A stretch of 64,000 bases of DNA. Origin: Branchiostoma belcheri (taxonomy: Eukaryota; Chordata; Leptocardii; Amphioxiformes; Branchiostomatidae). The translations under genes were made by a program, and so were the position numbers. Shown in pieces: positions 51,335 to 62,518 of the stretch; the stretch's first letter is position 1; every line of letters starts with the position of its first letter. Where the stretch lies: the NCBI RefSeq assembly GCF_001625305.1, contig NW_017804231.1:896429-960428 (forward strand), read 5' to 3'. Below the pieces are notes generated by a model. The model had not been told where the DNA came from and did not search any database. It was given only the letters and a program-made list of their open reading frames with translations.

Positions 51335-54300
51335 TTAGTCCCATTCATCTTCATCATCATCAAAATCATCATCGTCATCATCATCATCATCTGCAATGGC
51401 AAAAATACACAATACACATCAATGTTTTAGTATGGAATAATCATGAGCATGTATAGAGCCTATAGCAGGTAACGAAAGTTGTGATCTGCTTCTATCAGGT
51501 ACAAAATTGAAGCGATATGTAGCAGCTACTAAGGATACTTTGCAACTCATAGAGCTTGAAGTATAATTTATAGCATTGTCTTCATCTTGTACATGTATGT
51601 AGTGTATGCTTTACTATGGTCAGCACATTTCGTTACAAACATCTGCTACAAATATTACAGCTGGAACAGGTGTCAAACATACCTGAATCAGAGTGGATGG
51701 CCTGTGCTCGGTTGGCCAGAGCTCGTGCCAGGGCACCTGCCATGCCATCCAGCTGCGGTGACGCTGCAGGTGCACTGTCTGTCTCACTCACCTGTCATAA
51801 AAGTCATACATATGATTATGTTTCAAGCCTATGTCAGGGATCAAAATTCATATTTGGGAATAGGAGCACTGGTGTACCCAACCTAAAAAATTGAGTGCAT
51901 CATATATCATATTTAGATAAAATAAGAAGATGTCAGCAAAAACTAATTGTTTCATTTCAGTACTAAAGCAATGATTTCATTATTTTTTTGACACTTGGAT
52001 GTTAAAATTATGCTGTATACTGCATTTGACATCTTTACATACGTAAACCCATTCGAGCCCTGTATGTCTCTGTCCAAGGTGTAATATTCATCCATTGTAC
52101 ATGTATGTATACACAAAGTACTTACTGGTTTGAGTTGCATCCCTGTTCTGATCTGACTGAGCAGTTCTCCCCTGGGATCAGAAGGAGCAGCCGCCTGTCT
52201 CTGGGACGGGTCCACGTGTTTCAGCTGCTTCCCTTTCTGGATGGACGCCAGGAGGTCTGCTCGACCTGACGAGCCCCCGGGGGGTCCCGACAACCCCCCT
52301 GGGGGTCCTGCCGCCGGCGGAGGGGGTTGGGGGAGGTCCCCCCATCGGGTGGTGGAGGTGGCGGAGGGGGNNNNNNNNNNNNNNNNNNNNGTGTGGGGGC
52401 AGAACTCCTGCTGATAGGGGAGTGGGAGGGGGGAGGGGGGAGGTCTCGTGACAAAGGAGGAGGGGGAGGAGGGGCTGCTGCATTACGAGAAGGCAGTGGT
52501 GGGGGGGCAGGGCCACCTCGGAGGGGGGTGGAGGAGGGGGGGCACCCCCACGGCTGGGAGGCAGAGGGGGTGGAGGTCCTGCAAAATAACAGGTGAACCA
52601 ATTAAACCAAAGGGTCACAGTACAGAGCATGATTGTTAGGATACGTCATGACTTATTGTTAGGGTAATCCAAGGGCATCCCATGTAATTTCAGGGCAGCA
52701 AAACTTGCTGGAGGTAATTAGATTAAAACCATACATCCAATGCGCATGTTTATCGTAAGACCAGGAACAACAAATGCTAAATCTGAGAAAAACTAACCCG
52801 ACTGAGACTTAAATTCCTTCTTGACTGCTTCAAGTCCTCCCTGCTTCTCTATGAAATCATAGATGAACTTGGACGTTTCTTTGTCCTTCAGGAGGTCTTG
52901 ACTGATTCCTGCTTGCTCAAAAAGTGACTTCAGGTCAGGGTCCATGCTTGTCATCTGTAAGTCAGTGATACAAGAAGTTAGTCATCTTTAGATACAGCAT
53001 CAGAGCATGAAATACATGTATTTTAGGCAAACCTGCACAGAAAAATTAACTGCACTTAGTGAAATTTCGGCTTGTTATTTTCTTTGCCTATCACTTGTAT
53101 CAGGTCACTGGAAACAACTGTTTTGAAAATATTCCTATAGAATTAGTGCTACTAAGTATTTGGTTTGCCTTATCAGCACAGTTGATTGCAACAAACACAG
53201 CTTACTTGTGTATCCCCATTAACTTGTGTAAAATAGAGCTAGGATGTCAAGAAACCATAGAAAAACTTACATCAAATCCAGTGTTGGGGTCCCAGCCAAC
53301 ATGGCTGATGTGTCTGAGGAAGGAAAAACAGAATACAACAATTGCCATCAGTTCATGTTATTCATGGTACAGACACAGATCATAATATCATAGTATTCTA
53401 TCACAGACACAGGCTCCAAGACTACTGGAATTAAAGCAAAGTGTAGGAATTTGGACCACTCTTCAGGATAGAATTTTGAAAATGCTATTACCTTTCCCAC
53501 TATTCTTAAGATCAGTAATAATTTTCCTAAATTCTACAAGGAAAGGTGGTGGTCATATTGTTACCAATCTTCAGGACTTGCCTCTGATGTCCCTTAACTG
53601 TATGTATGAATTTCTATATCTTACAATTCAATATCATCTTAAAGGTTTTAAATACACCAAGAACATAGCAAAGTGTTGTGAAAGCACTGGTATTAGTAAA
53701 CCACCTACTGGAAATTAGTGGGTGTGCTGATGTCGGCTTTGGTTAACTTCTTCTTCTTGTCCTTCTTCTTGTCTCCCTTGAGGGTTCCCTTGTCCTGTTT
53801 ACGCTTGCTGAGAGCCATGTTGTCTGATGGGTCTGGTTTCACGTCTGCTACCTTCATGTGCTGAGGAGTCGCCACTGGTGGAGCATGGAACTACATGTTA
53901 CCGTCAAAGTACATGTTGCTACACGTTATCATCACATACAGTAGCTATAGTTTTCACATATATACCTTCATCTCATATCTCAATCCTTTTTTCTGCATAC
54001 CTGCAGTGGTGGAGGAAACACTGAAAATTACCTGCACCAGACAAATAAACTTCATAGGAGGTAACATTAAATGCAGCAAATAATACTAGTAATGAATACA
54101 TTGTAATTTTCAATTATAAAAGTATGAAACAAAACAACAATCTTAGACATCCATACCTGGAACAGAAGGAGCTTGGCGTTTCTTCTCTGAAATATGAGAA
54201 AAATACATGTACATGAAGATCTGTTTGAACCAAATATTGTAGAATTCAGGTAAAGCCTTTAACAAATTGGTGTACATGTATATGTACAAGCAAACAACAA

Positions 54301-56200
54301 ACATGCCCTCAAACAAACAGCACAGAAAATAACCTTCTGCGTAGAACTTTCACAACATGGATGGATAAAAAAAAACTGTAAGCCCTCACAAGACAAAGGC
54401 CTTATTCAACTGTTGGTACCAAAACATTTCAGCATTTCAAGTTTGATTTATATCCTGTCAAAATGGTACATCTAGATTCTAGAAATCACCCAAAAAGTGA
54501 AGAAGTAATATCTGAGAACAAAAAAATTGACCCCAAACCTTGTTTCTTCTGCTGCTTCTGTCTGATCTTTTCCTCAATGGTTCTCTTGAACTTGTGTGCT
54601 TCCCTCTCATCAGCAAAGTTTAGCCCAGCCTGGCAGTCCTGAGACAAGACAGACATAATGTGAACTTCTTCCAATCTCATCACAATTATGAAAAACAGTG
54701 TAGACTAGTAGCCCCAGGCTAGTTGAGCTGCTATGTCTGTGTGTGTTGAACAGCCAAACCAAGAAATAAACTGATGAACTTTCATGTTAATCTCAAGAGT
54801 ATGTGTCTACTTACGTCAGTGGCAAACGTGTGGAAGTAAGGCATTGCTGTGTTGTACTTGAACTGGTTGTACAGCTCCTGCTCCCAGATTAACACACATT
54901 TCTGGAACCAAGATCAATAAGATTCAGTTAATCAATCACTAACAATGTGAAAATTCAAGGCTAAAAATGAGCATTTTCCTCAACCTCATCACATTTTTGC
55001 CCTGGTTCTGTGACGTACCAGTAGGCTTGGGACTGGGTCATTCCAAATTTGGAGAGGGGTCTGAGGACTTACCAAAAGTTTGTTGGTATGCAATTTAGTT
55101 TTTATCATGGATATATGCAAATCAGCTCATATTACTACTATACTACATTGTACATGTACCACACTTTTTTATAGTACATGTACCATACTTTTCTGCACTA
55201 CTGAGATATAGACACTGTAAATAAAGGGCTCTCATTGGTAGAGGGGTATTGCCATGTTCTAAACTGTTTTAAATTTTCATAATATCCTTTACCTTTAATA
55301 TCCTTTTACAAATGAACTTTCATATAAGCTTTTTCCTTACTATACATAACATTACATTACATTACATTACTTTTATCTGTACCATTCCTTACCTTGACGT
55401 CATAGACTCGGATGAAGTAGGAACGTTTTGGGTTGTCCTTCACGAAGCAGGCCACGCCCACACATCGCTTGGTCCAGGAGCCGCGGGACTCGGGCAGGGC
55501 CAGGTACACCTGCACCACACCTGTCGCCAGCGTCTGGAAGATGGATTATCGCGTTTATCATAAGCATGAGCAATCTTCATAGACCATTCAAAAGTCGACT
55601 GCATTTTCTGAAATTTGCTTCAGCTTCATTATAAAGGTTTGTTATAATGGTGGACTGTGAAAATACTGAAGTGATTGGTGAAAAAAATTCTTATCAAACT
55701 CCCTATTAAGCCTTAGTTAAATTCCTTAGTTCGTATTATACTATAGTATAGTTTTGACATGATCTGTTAATAAGTGTTTTATTCACTTTAAAAGTTTTAC
55801 AATTTTTTGCAACTTGCCGGCATAATCACAGGTGACAGGTCCAGCCTCTCTTGGTCATGCAAAATATTTATCAACTTTTGGTTGACTTGCTTCACATAAC
55901 GGTCAAACCTACTGTAGCTACGGCTTCAAAGAAATATCCAGTCTCAACTCCTACTGGCAACCCTTGATCTGAGCGGGAATTTTTCTATCTTATTTCCGAA
56001 CGTAACTCATAACTTTATGCCGTATGATCTATTTGTGATGGGGAGGGGGGCATACTATTGTGGTATACGATCTCACTGCAGATCATGGTAAAATTCCTTA
56101 CCACACATCGCTTCCCAAGGAGATTGAACAGCTGTTCATTTTCTGCCGGGTACAACAAATTTGACGACACGTTCTGAGGCCGGTTTCCTTGTTGAGACAT
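51335..56200 (-). CDS. WASL: Neural Wiskott-Aldrich syndrome protein (N-WASP)
   Basis: Eleven minus-strand exons: 56102-56200, 55393-55533, 54815-54901, 54539-54638, 54157-54186, 53709-53874, 53271-53313, 52798-52995 (upper border approximate), 52126-52578, 51683-51791 and 51335-51390. Order: WH1/EVH1 domain ([11 protein letters not shown] start; [46 protein letters not shown]), basic region ([20 protein letters not shown]), CRIB/GTPase-binding domain ([14 protein letters not shown], then [18 protein letters not shown]), poly-proline region, two WH2 motifs ([17 protein letters not shown] and [17 protein letters not shown]), central helix ([18 protein letters not shown]) and an acidic tail ending EDEWD. 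The protein is the Cdc42-activated nucleator of Arp2/3 actin branching. In the poly-proline exon the frame entering from exon 8 changes near 52520-52530, and 20 Ns follow at 52371-52390, so that exon is not continuous in the assembly. Confidence 0.95.
52371..52390. other. Assembly gap (20 Ns)
   Basis: Inside the GC-rich poly-proline exon of WASL; true length unknown. Confidence 1.
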
Positions 56201-56802
56201 GACTGTTTGACGACAACAAAATTTCAACTTTCTTCAGTCTCCTTTTCAGCAGTAACTTCCGCTTCCGGCGTTCTCGTACACGCCGACTTCCGCTCCTTCT
56301 CGTGCCCAGGACCCACTGTGACACGATAATCTCCAAGCAGATGTGGATCGTATCGTTTTCTGGCGGTCAGGCTTCTCTGACACTCACTCACCCCCCAACA
56401 TCTATACACAGAGGGCACACGAACCGAGGGACTGTCAGAAAAGTTACTACTGTATCTACTATTTTTTTCACCCAACATCTTCTTGGAGACCAGGAGTCTC
56501 CGAAACAATTCATCTCATATAACGTTATGTTTGATCTGGAGTCTAGCGTTAGGTGAATAGGAAGGAATGGCATCTTAGATTAAGGGTTATTAAATTTAAA
56601 GCTTCTAAAATGAAGTAAAAGGTATAGCTTTCATGTCCAGCCTTCAAGAATGATTTGACATTTCAAATACCTCTGGATACGGAGGTATGTATTGTTTTCT
56701 GTGATGTGTATATGTTTGCTTGTATGTCCGTAGGTATTTGAATGCAGATTGGCGGGAAGCGGGGGGGGGGTCTAAAGTGACGTATACAAATGTACGTTCC
56801 AA
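56201..56802. promoter_or_regulatory. Divergent promoter region between WASL (-) and the lysozyme gene (+)
   Basis: The WASL-proximal 100 bp has several CTTCCG words (ETS-type GGAAG on the minus strand) at about 56257-56300 and no TATA box. TAATCTCCAAGCAGATGT at 56327-56344 is identical to the terminus of the inverted-repeat element at 57279. A G-run lies at 56760. Confidence 0.4.
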
Positions 56803-56836
56803 ATGTGACTTCGCGAAATTTATTGAAACGGGAAGT

Positions 56837-56923
56837 TGAGTCATGTGAGGTCATGTGAGTGCTAGTAGATTATCCAGTTTCACTTCCGCATTCTACTGTT
56901 GCAGTGTGTTCAGAACTCTGAGG
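56837..56923 (+). promoter_or_regulatory. Promoter-proximal element and candidate non-coding first exon of lysozyme copy 1
   Basis: AP-1-like TGAGTCA at 56837-56843, then ATTCTACTGTTGCAGTGTGT and a donor-like GAGG|GTAAGG at 56924. The block is kept at 59950-60020 in copy 2. A splice acceptor TTGCCAG lies just before the coding start (about 58044). Exon status is inferred. Confidence 0.4.
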
Positions 56924-57278
56924 GTAAGGTTTTCTTCTTTATATACTCAATGTTCGATCATTTGCTCGAGTTCTTTGTCCTATACAAGCAGTGCTGTCAG
57001 CTTAGCCTTTTGCTGTCACTGCTTCGGCAATAATTCTCACAATATCTGTGAAAAACGCATGACGAAAACTTGACCTAACCTCGCCTGAAAAAATTATACT
57101 GATCATTAAATTATTCAGCAGTTCGGCCATGATTTGCCGTATGATATAACATCGATGTTAGGTATGTAACGTTATATGTGGAATAATTATGTCATAATGA
57201 TAGAATAGAATAAAAGTACGATCAGATTTTAGACTGAACAAAAGGTGGTGTGCATGTTTCCTCTCCTTGGTCTAAACC

Positions 57279-57441
57279 TAATCTCCAAGCAGATGTTTAG
57301 GAAGCCGCAAAAGACAGTATCAAATTGGCCAGGCAGTATTCATTGACCAGAGTGGCAAATGGATACAGTCTGGCCAGTGCATAATGCCTGGCCAATTTGA
57401 TACTGACTTTCGCGGCCACCTAAACATCTGCTTGGAGATTA
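57279..57441. mobile_element. 163-bp inverted-repeat element (MITE) with 9-bp target-site duplication
   Basis: Almost the whole element is two inverted arms of about 57 bp. The left arm starts TAATCTCCAAGCAGATGTTT and the right arm ends AAACATCTGCTTGGAGATTA, with few mismatches. GTCTAAACC flanks both sides (57270-57278 and 57442-57450). A 9-bp duplication suits a Mutator-type non-autonomous element. It lies in the 5' intron region of lysozyme copy 1 and is missing from copy 2. Confidence 0.88.
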
Positions 57442-58053
57442 GTCTAAACCGGGCTTGCAAGGGACCGTGGAGACCATTACGAACCACCGTCGGCTAGCGT
57501 CAAACTAAAGATATCCTCTATCTGAGTCTTTCTTTATCCTGAATATTGCCGAAGTGCATGCAGGCAATCACTACATAGTCAGTGTATGACGGTCAATTAT
57601 GGCGATGTTTTGATGACACTGTTTTCGCTGACGTCATGACATTGAACCCTAGTTTGCCGGTAGGTGTCGCTTTTAAGGAAGTGGAGACATTGGTGATAGT
57701 CACGCACCTGTTTCTGTTCCTCTTTTCTCCATTTCAGTTCCTCTTAAAGCTGTATATGTAACATTAGGATGATAAATTTAATATTTGTTTACTTTCTGGT
57801 AGTTTGTGGTGGCACCACTAAGTTTGAGGTGGCACCACAAACTTAGTGTGCCTTGTGTGGGTTGTTTGTAAACTAACCATAAATGTCAGAAATGTGAGAT
57901 AATTGCAAAAATCATATTAAAAAGTGGAAGTAAATTATAATCACAAGAAATTTTACAATCAAAATATTTCCATTTTTGGTGCAAAAACGATGCCCCTTGA
58001 ATTCCAGAGACAATACTCTTTCAATCTTTTAATGATTTTGCCAGAACGAAGCC

Positions 58054-59165
58054 ATGGCCAATGCTCCCGTCATCTTCCTGGTGGCCCTGGCCGGCTGCCT
58101 TGCCACCGTGAATGCCGGGTACGTGCCGGAGGCCTGTATGAACTGTATCTGCTTTGTGGAGTCAGGCTGCCGCATGCCGGACCCTCTCTGTCAGATGGAC
58201 GTCGGCTCTCTCTCATGTGGACCATTCCAGCTGAAACAGGCCTATTGGCTAGACGCACGTCTCAAGGGAGGTCCACTCATGAATGGTACATATGTGGTAT
58301 GATATGATAGATCTATGATATGATATGGTATGGTATGGTTTGATATGGTATGATTTTAGCGTAAAGGCACAACATGTGACATGATCTAAGCTTAAACACG
58401 ACTTAACAAAAGTTTGAACGAAAGTTAGACCAGCTACGGTCTTCATCAGGATGTAATGACCCACTTCTTCTCTGACACGTGGCCACATGACGTCAGTATA
58501 GGTTGAAGATGTTCAAGATGGCCTCTTTCACTCCTGTCATCATTAAGTAACCATGTTCATTGTCCAAGTAATTTGTTGCTTTACCTTATCCATCTTGACG
58601 AAAGACTATATCAGAAAAGTACATCAGTTTATTATAATATGATTAATGACTTGTTCTCTCAACTCTCAGACTGGCAGACGTGCTCAGCGTCCTGGACGTG
58701 TAGCCGTGACGCTGTGAACGGGTACATGGAGCGGTTCGCCGTCCCGTCCCGCCTGGGCCACAGTCCCACATGTGAGGACTTCTCCCGCATCCACAACGGC
58801 GGGCCTAACGGCTTCAAGAGCGCCGCCACCCTCAAATACTGGGAACGGGTGAAGAAGTGTCTGGGCGCAGGTCTCGGGCTGTACTCGCACCACGTATGTC
58901 GTTTAGCAAAACCTTTTTATGCAGTTTCTATATTAAAGTTTAAGGAAGGGTAAATAAAAAGAAGTATCTAGAGAAGTAAAATGTATTATGGTATAGCCCA
59001 ACAAACTACTGCTCTGTTCCTGATAATACCTAATACCTTAATACATATGGTGACCAGCCACTCCAACTTGCTACATAATGTTATCCCATATCACAGAGTG
59101 CCTGCTACAGCACCCGTTACCATGGCGACAGTCGTCTGATTCAGGCCATTGACCTGATGTGTTAG
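58054..59165 (+). CDS. Invertebrate-type (i-type, destabilase family) lysozyme, copy 1
   Basis: Exons 58054-58285, 58670-58893 and 59097-59165; 174 residues. MANAPVIFLVALAGCLATVN is a signal peptide, so the protein is secreted. The mature part starts near GYVPEACMNCICFVESGC. The family's catalytic Glu lies in VESGC and the Asp in MDVGSLSCG; both are present. CGPFQLKQAYWLDA, ACSRD-like SCSRDAVNGYM equivalents (here WTCSRDAVNGYM), TCEDFSRIHNGGPNG and YWERVKKCL complete the destabilase pattern. i-type lysozymes hydrolyse bacterial peptidoglycan and often act as isopeptidases. The exon 3 frame ends SRLIQAIDLMC. An alternative in-phase last exon (59346-59390, IDLEQQSKNYTKLG) follows, and the AATAAA at 59674-59679 lies beyond it. 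Confidence 0.9.
58302..58356. repeat. TGATA/TGGTA microsatellite in lysozyme intron 1
   Basis: Repeats of GATATGATATGGTATGGT just after the donor; a related TGATATGATA array is at 61048-61102 in copy 2. Confidence 0.8.
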
Positions 59166-59345
59166 GAGAATAAGAAGAAACTGGCCGGGCAAAATAGTGA
59201 AAATGTGTTTTCCACATAATGATATAATCAGTTCTCTAGATCATCCAAAACGAATAACGAAGTATATGAGACATTGTCAGATAGCTTGTTCTTTATTGCT
59301 TACTCTTTGAATCCCACAAAGTAACATCTCTCACGTTTCTTACAG

Positions 59346-59390
59346 ATTGACCTGGAACAACAGTCGAAGAACTACACCAAGTTGGGCTGA
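59346..59390 (+). other. Candidate alternative last exon of lysozyme copy 1
   Basis: TTCTTACAG|ATTGACCTGGAACAA... ends at a TGA and is in phase with exon 2. It is kept in copy 2 (61903-61947) with one amino acid changed (Q to K). It may be spliced instead of exon 3, or be part of the 3' UTR after it. Confidence 0.4.
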
Positions 59391-59673
59391 CAGCGAAGTC
59401 GTGCCAAAGCCCAACGCTGCCTGTGGCATCCGGCCAAGAACGAAGACCATTACGCATACATAAACGCCTTGTAACACGGTCCTTGTAACACAGCCTCTCT
59501 GCTTGACTTGAGCATAGATCTTAATAGCTGACAAATATATACCAACCACGTGCACGTGCCTTAATACTGTGTTTGCATTTGGGTCACGTATCTAAGCATT
59601 TTGTATCAACAGTGCTGTCACGTTATGAACAAAGTTTGAAACTGGCGTGCATGTCAACGTTAAACATGTTTGG

Positions 59674-59679
59674 AATAAA
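59674..59679 (+). terminator. Poly(A) signal AATAAA, lysozyme copy 1
   Basis: GGAATAAAGCAACTTCGGC; the same context is at 62301-62306 in copy 2. Confidence 0.6.
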
Positions 59680-60808
59680 GCAACTTCGGCAACAGTGAAT
59701 CATGTTGTGACGTGACCGTTTGATGTTTGGGTCTATACTTGTGTATACGTGTATATGTAGTTATAATTGTGTGCGATCGGAACAGCGGAGTAGAACTAGA
59801 ACTATCAGACATCCGACATACGCACGTCGGCCGGGCCTACTGCGTCAGTCTGTGCAAAACCCGTAATGTATTGTGCTTTAGCACTTCAGCAGGACGTCTT
59901 TGTTCATGTCTTCCATGTGACTTCGCGAATTTTTATTCAAACGGGAAGTTGAGTCATGTGAGGTCATGCGAGCTTCACCTCGGCATTCTACTGTTGCAGT
60001 GTGTTCAGAACGGTGAGGGTAAATATATGGGTTTTCTTCTTTATTAACACAATTCGAGTACTTTGTTTATACAATCAGTATTGTTAGCATAGCTTGTTGT
60101 TATCACTGCATCGGGAATAAGTCGATTGTTTGAAACAATGACGAAACTTGACTCACCTACTACATAGGTAGAGAGCTCGGAAAATTTCTGCTGATCATGA
60201 AATTATGCAGCAATTCGACCGTGCGTTACTATAACGTTATAGGTACGTATGTATAGATGAGTTGTGCTCTACATAAAGCCTTAGCTCTAAACTGTGGCTC
60301 CGTTTGCATGGGGCATTTCGAAACCACTGCTCATCTAGAGATCAGGCTCTAGTTTAATTTCCCGGACATGTGCGAGTAGTAGAGACCATATCCAAGTTAC
60401 ACATTTATCCAGAATATTGCTGAATGTAGGCAATCACTGCCTCGTGGATCACGGATTACGGCGATGCTTTGAGGTGTGAGATAGCGTTATAATGAATGGC
60501 CATGAATGATTGTTTTCGCAGACGTCATGACATTGAACTACATATCGCTGGTAGGTGTCGCTGTTAAGGAAGTGGAGACCGTATTAGTGATACTACATGG
60601 TAGTAGTCACGTCGCTGTTCCTGTTCCTCTTTTCTCCATTTCAGTTCCCCTTAAAGATGCATTATGTAACAGGATGATAAGAAAGGAATTTTTCTGGTAA
60701 TTTCTTTACAAAGTATGTTGAATCGTATTTCCCAAGAACTAACGTAGAGTGGAACTCGTTGCTACCAGACACAGTTGGGGCATCATCACTAGAACGAAGA
60801 TACCAGCA

Positions 60809-61747
60809 ATGTCGAATGCTCCCGCCATCTTGTTGGTGGCCCTGGCCGGCTGCCCTGCCACCGTGAATGCCGGGTACGTGCCGGAGGCCTGTATGAACTG
60901 TATCTGCTTTGTGGAGTCAGGCTGCCGCATGCCGGACCCTCTCTGTCAAATGGACGTCGGCTCTCTCTCATGTGGACCATTCCAGCTGAAACGGGCTGGA
61001 TAGACGCACGTCTTAAGGGAGGCCCTCTCATGAATGGTACATTTGTGATGTGATATGATATGATTTGTGATATGATACGATGTGATATGATATAATTTGA
61101 GCGACCCAACATGTAACATGATCTAAGCTTAAACATGATTGAACAAAAGTTAAGACGGATTTTCGACCGAAGCTACGGTACTGGTCTTCTCAGTATGTCA
61201 TGACCCACTTGCATAGGGAACATGTAATGACTTCTAATGTTCTCTCAACTCTCAGACTGGCAGACGTGCTCAGCGTCCTGGACGTGTAGCCGTGACGCTG
61301 TGAACGGGTACATGGAGCGGTTCGCCGTTCCGTCCCGCCTGGGCCACAGTCCCACATGTGAGGACTTCTCCCGCATACAAAACGGTGGGCCTAACGGCTT
61401 CAAGAAGGCCGCCACCCTTAAATACTGGGAAAAGGTGAAGAAGTGTCTGAGTGAAGGTCTCGGGCTGTACTCGCACCAGGTTGGTCATTTAGCAAAACCT
61501 TTTTATGCAGTTTCTATATTAAAGCCCAAGGAAGGGAGAATTATCGATGAGAAGTAAAATGTATTATGGTATAGCCCAACAAACTACTGCTCTGTTCTTA
61601 ATGCATTCTTAATACCTTAATACATATGGTGATGACCAGCCCCTCCAACTTGCTACATAATGTAATCCAATATCACAGAGTGCCTGCTACAGCACCAGTT
61701 ACCATGGCGACAGTCGTCTGGTTCAGGACATTGACCTGATGTGTTAG
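60809..61747 (+). pseudogene. i-type lysozyme, copy 2, disrupted in exon 1
   Basis: Exons equivalent to copy 1: 60809-61036, 61256-61479 and 61679-61747, plus the alternative last exon 61903-61947. Signal peptide, VESGC and MDVGSLSCG are intact. After CGPFQLK, the 12 bases of copy 1 are replaced by 8, a net 4-bp deletion near 60992-61000. This gives R-A-G and a TAG at 61001-61003 and removes the frame of the rest of exon 1. Exons 2 and 3 are otherwise well preserved with functional-looking splice sites, so the loss is recent or an assembly error. As written only a truncated protein of about 64 residues would be made. Confidence 0.8.
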
Positions 61748-62300
61748 GAGAATAATAGGAAACTGAGCAAAGGATGTTAGAAACTAGTTGTAGGGAAGCG
61801 AGTGTAAGGAATAACGAGGTATATGCGACATTGTCAGATAACTTCTCCTTAATTGTTTACTCTTTTAATCCTATAAAGTAACATCTCTCGCGTTTCTTAC
61901 AGATTGATCTGGAACAAAAGTCGAAGAACTACACCAAGTTGGGCTGACAGCAAAGTCGTGCCAAAGCCCCGGGGGCAACGTGGCTGTGGCATCCGGCCAA
62001 GCTCGAAGACCATTACGTACACATATACGCAATGTAACACGGTCCTTGTAACACAGTCTCTCTGCTTGACGTGAGCATAGATCTTGATAGCTGACATATA
62101 TGATATATATACCAACCACGTGCACGTGCTTAAATATTGTGTTTGCATTTGGTTCACGAATCTAAGCATTTTGTAACAACAGTGAACGGCGGGGAGCGCA
62201 TGTTGGGGAGCGGACGAAAGCTAACAAGGCTGACACTCAGGCTATCTAGTCACGTTATGAACAAAGTTTGAAACTCGTGCATAACGGTTAACATATTTGA

Positions 62301-62306
62301 AATAAA
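62301..62306 (+). terminator. Poly(A) signal AATAAA, lysozyme copy 2
   Basis: Same context as the copy 1 signal. Confidence 0.5.
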
Positions 62307-62518
62307 GCAACTTCGGCAACAGTGAATCATGTTGTGACGTTACCGTTTGATTTTCAGGTCTATACTTGTGTATGTAGTTATAACTGTGTGCGATTGGAAG
62401 AGCGGAGTAGAACTATCACTCAGACAGCCGTCACACGCACGTCGGTCGGGCCTACTGCGCCTGTGCAAAACCTGTAATGTATTGTGCTTTAGCACTTCAG
62501 CAGAACGTCTCTGTTTAA

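Larger units (their letters stand above)
56803..59924 (+). repeat. Tandem segmental duplication, unit 1 (lysozyme copy 1)
   Basis: Begins ATGTGACTTCGCGAA; includes the promoter, gene and 3' flank, down to GCACTTCAGCAGGACGTCTT. The second unit follows directly. Confidence 0.8.
59925..62518 (+). repeat. Tandem segmental duplication, unit 2 (lysozyme copy 2)
   Basis: Diverged copy of 56803-59924 lacking the MITE. It has small indels throughout and an insertion of about 75 bp at about 62183-62257. Confidence 0.8.
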
